Positions 43,838 through 55,800 of a DNA stretch of 64,000 nucleotides are shown here, in pieces; the stretch's first letter is position 1, and every line of letters begins with the position of its first letter. Where the stretch lies: NCBI GenBank assembly GCA_964036275.1, contig OZ038435.1:5146001-5210000 (forward strand), in the 5' to 3' direction. The stretch comes from Litoditis marina (taxonomy: Eukaryota > Nematoda > Chromadorea > Rhabditida > Rhabditidae). Below the pieces are notes generated by a model. It did not search any database. It saw only the letters and a list, made by a program, of their open reading frames with translations, and was not told the origin of the DNA. The position numbers and the translations under genes were made by a program.

Positions 43838-46800
43838 CTGGCAGTCCAATAGTCTCCTCTGCACGTGTTCCGTGTGCTCCCTCAATGCGCGTGTCTCTCC
43901 CTCGAGTACTCGAATGGCCGTGTCCGCCTGAGCCGTCTGCGACTGCGCGCGCACTGCTTCCGTCTAAACATTTTTTTATTAAAAATATAATATTCCAACT
44001 CTAATTTATTCTGAGAAATGTTGTTAGCGAAAACTGAGCACCGTAGCAAAGTGTAAAAAAGATCACCTTTTGTCTAGGCACCACTCGACCAGGTTGTCAA
44101 AACCCACACTGCAGTAAAAATAGGGTATAACATCCCAAAGAGCATCCCGAAAATGTATCTCATTCCAAATCTCTAAGCATCCCAAAGAGCGAAAAAAAAT
44201 CGAAACAGCCTTAGTTTTTATGAGCCAAAACAACTCAAGTTTCAAATAACGAGCATACCCCAAACACAGCATAATGACAGAAGTTCTACTTTGACCCAAT
44301 TTTACGTCAAGCGACTCTCATATAAAAGTTTAGGTCGTATTCATCTCATGATTCCTCACCTGCAACGTATTGGCCCTGCTCTCCAGATATCTGCACTTGT
44401 TGTCGGCCATGGTGAGCTTCGTCTTGTAGACGGCGCACTCGAAGCAGCCCCCATCGGGTGAGATGGAGGAGTGCGTCTCGGAGGGAGAGACGTGGGAGGG
44501 AGATACGCCGAACGGGCGGGAGTCCACGTTCTGAAATGAGGTGATATATTAGTTTTACATTTATTTCGTGTCATTATGAAGGGCGTATTTATTATCATTA
44601 TAAAGGGCGTACACTGAGCATATATTTCATGAGAAGTATTGGAGTTTGATTCCAATTTGCGTTGCGAACTGTTTCTCAACAGCCTGATGACACGGTGAAC
44701 TATCGTGAAAGCTTCACTCACAGCACCCCTAGCGTATCGTTTTTTGGTCAGAGTTTATGAATTCAGGCGTATTCGGTGAATCTCTATACTTGAAAGTATC
44801 CTATAAAACTGACGAGGTGGTGAAAGGCGCTGGGAGTTGTCCGGTCTTTCTTGAACAGGTTGACCGGCGAGTGGGCGGAGCTAGTGTGACAGGGAGACGA
44901 ACCGTCCGTACTGGAGGCGGAACCATTCTCGCACGGACTGAAAATCAATTTTCATGCTATTTGCTTCATTTGACTTAAAACCGACAAATTTCAATCTGCA
45001 AACGTGTATATAAGCAGCGTAACACGAAGTCGGTACATTTTATTTTTACATATTTTTTCACACTCTCATGGATTTTTCTGTCCTTTTTTGAGAAACCCAC
45101 TCAGCCTCAATTAGGGAGCTTCTATAACTGTGAAAACTGACCTGTCCGATCTTTTGGAGACTCGGCACGATTCAGGTTTAGGTTCATCCGAGTCACTTCC
45201 AGACACATTCAGCTGCAAATAGAATTTACAAATGAACCAATGTCAATAATTTCCGTGTGAACGCGATTTAGACGCATTCGAAAAGTGCGACAAACTTCTG
45301 CAGTGCAATTAAGTTTTGGTAAGTGACTTCAGACATTTTTTGCATTAATCTTTTTTCGTTGAATTAATACCACATTTTAGTTTTCTCTCACAGTTATTTT
45401 GACAGAATCACCAAATCTATCGTTTCTCCTCACTTTTTCATCTTCGTCCTGTTTCGTGTTCGTCGAGTCTTTCTCAACATTGACGACTAACTCCTCGTTT
45501 TTGATGACCGACGGGGAAATTTCCAGGGGTCGAGTGGCTGAAACAGAAATGTAAAAATATTGAAAAATAATAGAACAACCCAGTCCTGAATTGCTTACCA
45601 CTTGGAAGAAAACATAAATGTATACACTCTTCCAGGATTGTGAATCAATTTCATCAGTTTCTACGTTTAGAAACAAACTTGACAGTTTTGAGCGTGATAG
45701 ATAACATCAAAAATAACTTGATTTCAAAACCACCCATTCGACGTGAGCCTTAGGGTTGTTCGTCGGGTACAGAACATCAGGAATTCTAGAAATAAATCGA
45801 CCACATGTGAAATAAGTGAAATGTAGTTTGTCCTCACTGGGCACCGGCTTGGGCAGCTGATTGAGCCACGGCATTCCGAATCCCTGCTGGGCCATGAGGG
45901 AGTTGAGCATGAGTCGTTCCCGCAGCCGGTTCAACTCGTCTTGGCTCGTCGCCAAGGGGGAGGGCGGGGCGAAAAACGGCATCGGGGCCGGGGGAAGGAC
46001 TGAAACTTACATATTTAGAAAAGGAAACCGAAAATATTCATAGAGAGAGGGATAACACATAAAAAGTTTCTTGTTGCGTTTTATTGGCATGTTTTCATCT
46101 TATCTCTTGTATGTTTTCTTTATTAGTAGGAGGGGAGCAGGACTGAAACAGGAATTTTCAGGAACTGTATAGGGTTTGCTTTTGCCAAAACAAGCCTATA
46201 CGAGGTTTGTTGTCCTATTCTGCTGTGTTTGTAGTTTGATCCTGTTGCTTTTCGGTCAAAATTCGTAAATTATAACGTGTCTCCAGATCAAACTACGACA
46301 AAGATTTGCTCATTTCCTTTAGCTAAACTATCTGGTCAGCACCAGGTCAGGCAACTTACACTATGCTTCAACGTTAGGTATCGATAACTTATAGGCTAGA
46401 AGGTGATCAGGCTCTTTATCAGGTTCCACTCACCATTCCCATGACTCTGCTACGGTACCAGGAAAAAACACCGCGGGATGATTTATAGATATGAAAACAT
46501 AGCTCATTCACCAAGTAAAATAACTCAGAAATCCCTAACAGACATGTGGGAACAGAAACACCAAACTCACCCGAGTTGGGCATCTGGGACATTTGGGGCA
46601 TTTGGGGCATTTGGGGCATTTGGGGCAGAGAATGGGTAGACGGGATGGGGTGTAGGGGTGCAAAGGCAGACTGATCCATGCCTTCGGAAGATATTCCTTT
46701 GCCGATAATAGGACCGCCCATCTGTTTTCCCTCCTCACGGGCCTGAAATGAGCATACTATTGCCATATTATCCATTCTTGTACTGTATATTACCTATGTT

Positions 46801-49800
46801 TTCGGTTCCGTGTAGAATTTGCCTCCAACTTGTTGTAATATCTTTCCGCGTTCGAACCATACTGTCTTTGCAATCTCAACAATGTTTTCCATTTTATCAA
46901 TTTATCTTATCACACACTTCATTTGCGTAATAAATTCATTCACTCATTCATGCTTTCGAAAAACGGTGCTCGGTATCGTATTCCGCTGTACTTGTAGTTT
47001 GGTCCCGTAGATTTTTGGTCGAAAATCGGAACCTAACAAAAACAATGAATCGAGATTCGAGATCAAACTACCATGGAGATCTGAGTACGTATGCTAGAAG
47101 ATCCCGGCCCTGTCATCCCATCCTGCGTCTCTCACTCTGCCTCACTATTTCTCGTCTCTTACATCCCGGCGGGATGTAAGAGCAGAGAAATAGCGTATGA
47201 TTGAGGAGACGCAGGATGGGATGAAGATGCCGGGATCTTCTAGCATACGTACTCTGGTCACACCCTCTACTCAAACGTCATTACCCAAATCAAAATGCGG
47301 GGTATACTTTCAGTTGTGTTCTGAGCTGAACATCGCTCTCGCTTCACCCCGTTCGATTTTCACAGTTGCTCTAACTATTTCGATCTCTTGCATTAAAAAG
47401 CTTAGCAGTGTTCGCATAACAAAATGAAGTTACCTGAATATGCATATGTAGACTGGTCTTGTCGGGAAACGCCCAATTACAGCATCTACACATGAACATA
47501 CGCGAGATCTGGTGCTGCTTGTACATGTGCGCGCGAAGTGTTTCATTGCCTGAAAAGTTTAAAAAGTTTCTATAGTTGTGGTTTGCTCGCAACATGATGT
47601 AGTCTGTATATGATAGTTGTGCTGAGCATGCAGATCAAACTACAACTCAGATATAGTTTGCGTACTCTGTTTAGAGTTCTTCTACTTTCAATCTGTCTGT
47701 TCGTTTCCAGAGGTATGGGTTCATTATATATACCAACACACATGTAAGGGACTCATTCATATTGAAAAGTTCCATCATGAAAAGAGTGAGTGGCTTCAGA
47801 AAGAGTTATTTGTTTCTTTGATGAAGTTCGGTCTGAAGTTCTGAGACCACTTCAAAAGTATGTATCTGCCGGAGTTCAGAGCTCAATCAACTCTCAATTC
47901 TTTCCCAGCTCTTTTCTCTTTCGACCCCACGCGCGCCCACTTTTCCTGTTCGAGGTGAACTGTGTCATATTTGATGCGAACTGGATAGATACTTGAAAGG
48001 CAGCGGAAAGAAAAGCGAAACTTCCAGAGCTAATTGGGTCTGATGAAAGTCCCGTTTTCTCTCATTCTTAGGAGTTCAAGCGGTCTATCGGTGAAACTAT
48101 TATACAGGGAGTGACAAAATCTATTTTGCAGTTGGATCTCGATACATCGTGCGTGATATAGTGCGTGCCAAATTTATAAAATTCTGTCTCTTGCCGGAAT
48201 CGAACCTGCGAGCAAAAATTTTTGTAACCGGGCGCAAACCACTGCGCTATTGCAGCACATGATTGGCAAGCTTGGGAATGGAAGAATTGTGAGCGTACAC
48301 AACAAAAAAGTGAGTTATACAGTATCCTTCCGCCTTTCCGTTGGCGACGACTATACATGGTTAATCATTTTGACCGAAATGCAACGGGATCAACCTACAA
48401 ACACACGAGGTAGAGAGATACATCGTAGAAGTTTGTTTTGGTAAGGGCGAATCTTATACCAAAGTCAGTCTTCAGATAGATATTTGCACCGCAAAACGTT
48501 TCCGTGAGCCTCACTTCCGAAAATCAAGTCATAAGTGGCAGGTACTTCGTAGAATGAAAAATCTCGACAGAAAAAAACTGCTCAAGACCAAAAAGCACAC
48601 TCTAGTCGTAAGAAAATCGAGAGTCGAATTAATCATTGAAAGTCGAAATCTGATCAAAATCTAACCGATAGGAAGGAGAATAATCTGTCACACTTTGTAT
48701 AACTTGTATAACTGAACTAATTTCCATACCTAAAAGATATCAAAAATTTGCTTGAAAGATTCGCAAGCTTACTGTAGAGGGCTATTGTTGCGTGAAACAG
48801 ACTATACCCGTTTCACGTGACTATTTTGATTAATCCTAGTGTAAAATAGGATTCGTCTCAGAAACGAAAACCTGATATAACGATGTTTTTAGGCACTTCC
48901 ATAAACGTCTCATTACAATGCGAAAGCAATCTGGAAGTGTGGGTCATCGCAGCGGTTTTTGCGCATTTGAAACAAAAGGAAAACCGATAATGGACAGAAA
49001 GAGAGATAAGAGAGGGAGAGAGAGAGAGAAAGAGAAACAGAGAGAAGAAATAAGGGAGAAAGAGAAAGAAGCAAAGAGGAAAGAACAAGAAGAGAGATAA
49101 AGGAAACAAGAAGAGAAGCAGTTAAATGAAAGAGCAAGAGAAAGAAACGGGAGAGAGTTGGTAACCAGAGAAACTCACAAACAGAAACACTGGAAAAAAG
49201 AGCAGAATTTACCGAGGCAAGTTCTTTGGGGTTTCTTGACGATAATTTTCAATTTTGATCACAAGAGAGCGGGGGAAAAGAATTAAATAGAAAAAATTTA
49301 ATAAACCACGGCATTTTCACTTAGACTGATGCTTCAAATTCAGTATTGACTACTTCTACCTCGCGGGCGCGCGATCTTTACTTAGTGAGAGGAGTAAACA
49401 GTAGGTGAAAAGAGAAAAACCATCACAAATAAAATTATCCAAAATATCAAATATTCGAAACTCTGATGAATAGATACAAAGTGTAGAAATGAGTTGGAAA
49501 TGCAACAGAAAAGACATGATAGTTCAGAATCAGTTTTTGAAAACGGAACTTTGGGTAAAAATCTACCTTCCTGACAGCGTAGCGGCACCAGCAGTCCTTC
49601 CGCGTTTCCGTCACCGGCTTTGAGTTTCCGTTTCCGGCTTCCAGCGAAACCGGCGCTTTCGAAGGCGACCAGATACTCTTTCTTCCGTTGCAGTACCCGG
49701 CAGACGTTACTTTTAGCAATAGAATACTTCTCGGCGATGGCCGCCTGACTGAGGCCGGCATTCTCTTCGGCCAGTCGAATGAGCTGCACCTTTTCCTGGA

Positions 49801-52800
49801 GCGTGAGCTCCTTGTACGGTTTTTTCTTCCGTCGTTCCGGCGACGGAACGGTGGTGAGATCCGGCGTCGCCGGCGACTCGTCGCTAACGCTTAGCGACTC
49901 GGACTCCATCAGCACATCGCTTTTGGAACGTCGCCTTCTAGGAGCGGCGAAAGTGAATGGGGAATGGGGAGTTTGCGGCGGCGGCGGAGAGAGTTTCAGT
50001 TCTGCTAGACTGACCCCGAGACTTTCACCCACGAATAGGGTCGAAGTGACAAGAAGTGTTCCAAAATCCGCGTCCCAGCTTTTCCTATCAAGATCTACGC
50101 AACAACTTGGGTTGCTGGGCGCAAAAGTCAGGTAATCACGTGTGCACGTGAGAGGTTGTGAAAGAGAATGAAGAATAGGAGACGCACACAGCAGTAGCGA
50201 CAATATTGATTAGCAGTAGATCACAGATATCTGCAGCTATAATAGGACATGTGAACGATATGCGGAAGTGTGCGCTGAAAAAGCACTGGGCAGTAGGGCG
50301 GCGCCACTTGCAAACAAACACTATGAAAGGGCAGAGGAAAGTGAGAGTGTGTGTGAAATGAGGAGGTTCAGGCGGTCAGTAGTAGTCTACTGGTAATAGT
50401 TTGGAATCGTTAAAACATGAAACTGTTCGACCAAAGTCAAAACTAGTTACAGATCATCTCAATTTTTGAAGAAGTATAATATTTAGTACTTAGTAAAGCT
50501 GAACATTTGTAGAGCAAAAACATCTCCTTTGCGAAAATGTCGATATAATCACTGGGTCTGTATCACTGTGGAAATGGTTTCCGTGGTCACTTAGAAAGGA
50601 GCGAATGGTTTGGTCAAGCAGTGATACATAAAGAAACACTTCTGATTTCTGATGGATTCAAGATGTTTTAGGTGATCGTACGCTTGTCTAGCTGTATGTA
50701 ACCTCTCAAACTTGTAGCAAGACTGAATGCATGAATGATGCGGTTTCTTCCGTTTGTCTGAGATGTTTCGATATGCGATGTATCTGCTGAATATACTCAT
50801 CAGGTGCCCGTGAGATCATCTCGTCAGTTTTCTCCATATCTGGGGAACACTATCGCGCCCGATTCGTACAATTCTGTCCCGGTTACCGTGCGTTCCCGCC
50901 GGTGCCTGGCCCCGGTTATTTGTCCATCATGGAGCTTGTATTTGCAATAAAAATATAACATGACCATCCGGGGCGTCATCAAAACTGACCATGCGCGCGT
51001 TTTCGCGAAAAGTAAATAATAAGGCGGTGCGGGCCGAAGTGTAACAACTGTGCAGTTTGTTTGCACGGTTGCATAAGTGATCGAAACAATATGGCCTGTG
51101 GGCAAATTTCGAAAGTAGATCTAAACTCTAGGGAGTGGCCCAATTTTAGTTTTTTTGCTGTAGTTTGAACTCGGTACATGCTTTCATTCACGATTTTCAA
51201 TGAGAGGAATGAGGCAACTTACACTTGCTTCGAGAAGCGCGAACTTTTGACAGCATGTGAGCTCGTGATGTGAGCATTTAAAACATTCAGCGCAACTTCG
51301 CATGAGGGGTTTACAGTGTTCGGAGAATGAGAAAACTTACTATTTTTGAAAACATACTTACTTTCCTATTTTTTATCTTGGTTGGGAAAAACTTGGTTCA
51401 TCTTAGCTCGCGGTTTTTGATTCCTTTTCCTTCAATAGTAAAATTGTACACATTTTCAGCGAATCGTTACTCAATTGCGAATCGTTACTCGATTTGCGAA
51501 TTGGTGCGCGAGTTGCAGTTTGAGATTTGTTTGTCGATTGCGCAAAGAAGTCCTCTTCATCTTATTCGGACTGTCAGTCAACGGAACTCGCAGAAAAAAC
51601 AGCGGTCAGTGAGGGCAAACAGAGAGATGAATTGGTCAGAAGTAATATACACCAAAAGTACGCTGCAGTGCATAGGGTTCCCTCTTTCCAAGGAAGACTG
51701 TGCGGTGTATGCTGTCCAAATTCGCTGGGTTCGTTGTTTGATGTCTTGGAATTTGGTTAAGAATTCGGAAATTACGTAGCGTAACTGCACTTTAGTCGGT
51801 TTCACGCACACGAAGACACTTACAGTACATTTTTCGAAATGTGAAAATTGTTAAATGGTAATTTGTATTTTGTTCTTAACTCATGTTACTAGATATATGC
51901 AGAAGTATGCTCTGTATAGTCTTTGTTATCATACAAAAACAGTCCGAGGAAAGTTTTAAGGTGTACTGTATGTGGCTATGGATTAGTGATACGGAGTATG
52001 CACACTGTCTAATATTCTCTGCTTTTCCTGTTTATGGAGCAAAAAAGTGTTGTGCCGCTTTTTTCGGTGAACATGTGGGTCAAAGTGAGATTTGTGATTC
52101 CGGTTTGGTTGTATCTGTTGATAATGCCAATATTTTGTAGTCCATTTGTCCAGTTAGAAAATGTGTCAATCCGTTCTCAAAAACATACAAACTGGATGGA
52201 TTTGCACTGTAAAAAGAGTATAGAGATGGACAAGAGAATCAAAACGTATACGGCGATAAACCGGGGATTCATGTTGGATTTTGTATACCTAATTACATTC
52301 ATTCGTGGGTAGTTACAATATGCCATCAAACTTTCTAACTACTGCTCTCAAAGAGAAATCTCGAGAAGTGCAATTTGTTTAAATTGTTTGATGAGGAACA
52401 TTAAATGAATCACCTTTCCAACTTGAAAATGTTTGAAAAACTGTCTGAATGTTTCTGGGTACTGTAAGAGTCTTCAAATTGGTGGAGAATAGTATAAAAC
52501 TTTTTGGAACTCAATTCATTACACGCAATTTGGACCCTCGTGATTGTAGCATTTTGTGAGTTTCGATTTGTAGTTACAGCATTAAGAGAAGAACGATTCA
52601 TAAAGTGTGAAAAGTTGAATTCAAGTGGGCGACTGGGTAATTATTGTCTGCTCAATTGTAGGTCGCTCACAGTTTCTCGCAATAGCGGTCCCCATGGCGC
52701 AGTGGAAAAGTGATTAGTACCACCTAGCAGCCCATGGGTTCGATTCCGCGCGATGAATGCATCCATCTTTCGGGGCATACCACTACTGATGATACCCTTT

Positions 52801-55800
52801 CATTTAATGAGCGCAACCTTTTGCTCTCTGAAATATGTTCGAAATACCATTTTCTTGCCTAATTAGCTAAAATACTTTCCTAATAAATAATTTCAATTTT
52901 TAATGTAAAAAAATGGTTTCTATTGGAAACTACCTATTTTCCCGACTTAGTTTATCTCAGTGCAAAGTATTTACATTTCCTAGAGTTGAAAAATATATTA
53001 TCTCATTTACTTAGTTGGCGAAATCATGCACCTTATTGAAATCCAAGGAATTCGAGGCACAGAAATCGCGTATTAAAGTGATTATGTTCCATCATTATGG
53101 TGTGCAAACATATACATATTCAACGTGAACTTACATTGATTTTGTTCTCGAGATTACTATAGTCTTCTCCATTCCTACTGACACTCCTACAGTAGGATTT
53201 CAAAACTTCCGAGCCGTTTTTCTTACTTACTTTTGGTCGGAAAGGTTGAGGATTTTCGCACCTTATTCTCGTACTCAGGGACAGTAAATATACGAGAGCG
53301 TTTTTCATAAACTTCATGTTCAGGTTCACAACAGCCTTCGGAAAGTTCGTAAGATTACTGTAGGAGTCTCAGTAGGAATGGTGTGAACTATACCTCAGCT
53401 CTACGTGAAATGACTTTGTTTGCTCAACAGCCGCTTTTTGCGACGCGCGTTATGATTGTTCAGATTGGTCAAACGGTGTTACGTCATCGGTTCACAATGG
53501 ATTTCAACCCCACCATCAAAATGAGTGGACAAATATCGGTAGAATTGGCCGAATTATAAGTATTGTGAACGGGGTTTACAACTCCAGAGGGGGGTTTAAG
53601 CTCAAGTGAGCAACATGTTCATTGTGGGAAATACCTTAAACTTCTATAGGAACTAACCAAGTCTTCATAGGAGAGTGACACGCCATACACGCGATAACAC
53701 AGGAGGTCTTGACCAGAAAGTAAATGTGATCAAACTACAAACACAGTGGGATAGGCTAACATTCACCATATAGGCTTGCTTTGGAGAAAGCTCACCCTAC
53801 AACTTCATCTTTCTGCAGCAAATTACACCTGCAGCAAACTAGGCAAATCACAAAGTTCTCCCAGAACTCAATAAAACTTATCGGAATATTTGCCCGTGTG
53901 GGTCAGATTTCAACTGAATAACCCCAAATTCGCGATTATAAAACCCTCCAGTTTCCTTCAACACGTCAAAAACTTTCAAGTCCTGCGCCGTTTTTTTACA
54001 TTTCAAATTTTTAGTAAATTATTAATATTATAACAAAACTACTCCTCCAAAGGGTACCCCAAATTTCTTCCACGGTACCCCATATTTATTCTGTGTTCTG
54101 GTCCCTCATTCAATTGTATTCGGGAACTAGGTCATATGCGCGCCTGTTTGCAAGGAGTTGACCTAGACCCAATCGCATTCAAATTTAGCGCTGTACTTAA
54201 ATCCTGGCGACTCGATAATAGAGATTGGCGCATCTTGCGTAACCGGCCAACCTGTTCGAATTGCACTTCGCGTAAACATCGTAAATCGCCATAATTTCCA
54301 TATTATGACCTATGAATAGAGGCCAATCGCGTGTGAAATATGCGCCGTAGCAAAGTGGTGAAAGTGGTAGAAGCATATGATGAATGGTTTTCACAATCAA
54401 TCAAGATAGTCACAATCAACCCTAAAGAAGAACCTTACTTAGAGAAGAAGAAGTGCCTTAAAAAACCGAAAATAAATAGTTCAATCCTTAGTGAAACACA
54501 CTCCATTCCTTTGTGGCATGAGGCTGATGAGATTGTTGGGTACATGTTCAACGAAATTGAAACCCTTTGAGTACGTTCAATAATGAGAAACATTGTTTTG
54601 GTTCAGATTGGTTACCTCAGCATGAGTGGTACAGCAAGGAAAACCGAGACTGGGTGAACAGCACAGTTTGTTGATCTGAGCACAAAAGTATAGCCTTTTC
54701 CATTCCTACTGAGACTCCTACAGTAGGATTTCAAAACTTGTAAGGCGTTTTGCTCACTTCCTTTTGATCGTGAAAGTTGAGGATTTCCTTAACTCGTTCT
54801 CCTTCTGAGGTAGACTAAATATGCGAGAGCATTTTCCATGAACTTCATTTTCAGCTTCACAACAGCCTTCGGAAAGTTTGTGAGGTTACTGTAGGAGTCT
54901 CAGTAGGAATGGTGTGACATATACTAGCAGAACCATGTTGTACCAGTTATTGAATCATTACCTGCATTATCTGAATAACGATCTCATAGTTTGTTAAAGA
55001 AACTGCGAGTATCAAATGCAGCCAAAATTTAAAAAGAATCACACAACAGTTAAAACAAATAGTATGATTTCTACTGCTCTTCTCCGATCGAACTCAAACA
55101 TATCTCACTCAACTTTCAACGTTTTCGTGTTTGTTGTTGGCTTCTACACTGCCTTCCCTCCTAATTGAAGTTCCCCACCTACCACTTCGCTATTTCTTGC
55201 GTTGCGTCTTTGTTTTGACTCCGGGCCACTCCGATTAGCCATGGAGCGCGAAAGCGAAAGGTTGGCCGACCGACCTCATTACGCGCAACACAGAGCAACA
55301 TGGAAGACGCGATGGCTGATGCTAGGTCAATCGGCTTTTTACGATCGAATCGGCTACTTTGAAGCGACCGTGCCACGAACAGAAAACTCGTATCCTAACG
55401 AAATTAGTGAAGTTGTTCATGTCGAAGTTAGCTAATTTGGAGCGATGGTTTACCGTGCCATGGACAGTAGGGTTGTTAGAATTGGAATTGGAATTGGAAT
55501 TGGAATTGATAGAATTGAGATAATCTTCCAAAAGAATTGCAATTCCAATTCTTTTTGTCTGTCGAAAAGAATTGGAATTGCAATTCCAATTCTTTTGTAT
55601 GTCAAAAATAGTTGGAATTGCAATTCCAATTCTTTTGTATATCAAACAATTTCTGGAATTGCAATTCCAATTCTTTCGTATATCAGAACAACTGGAATTG
55701 GAATTGGAATTGACTTGATTTTTACTCGGAATTGATTCAGAATTGATTTACAATTCCATGCTGATTTTTCTTTTTCATTATTTAATTACCATTGTTCCTT

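Noticed and set aside
51327..51779. 150-codon plus-strand ORF with hydrophobic start
   Set aside because: Length is within chance for this much AT-rich sequence; no motif, no splice partners, and it lies in a long intron of the opposite-strand gene.
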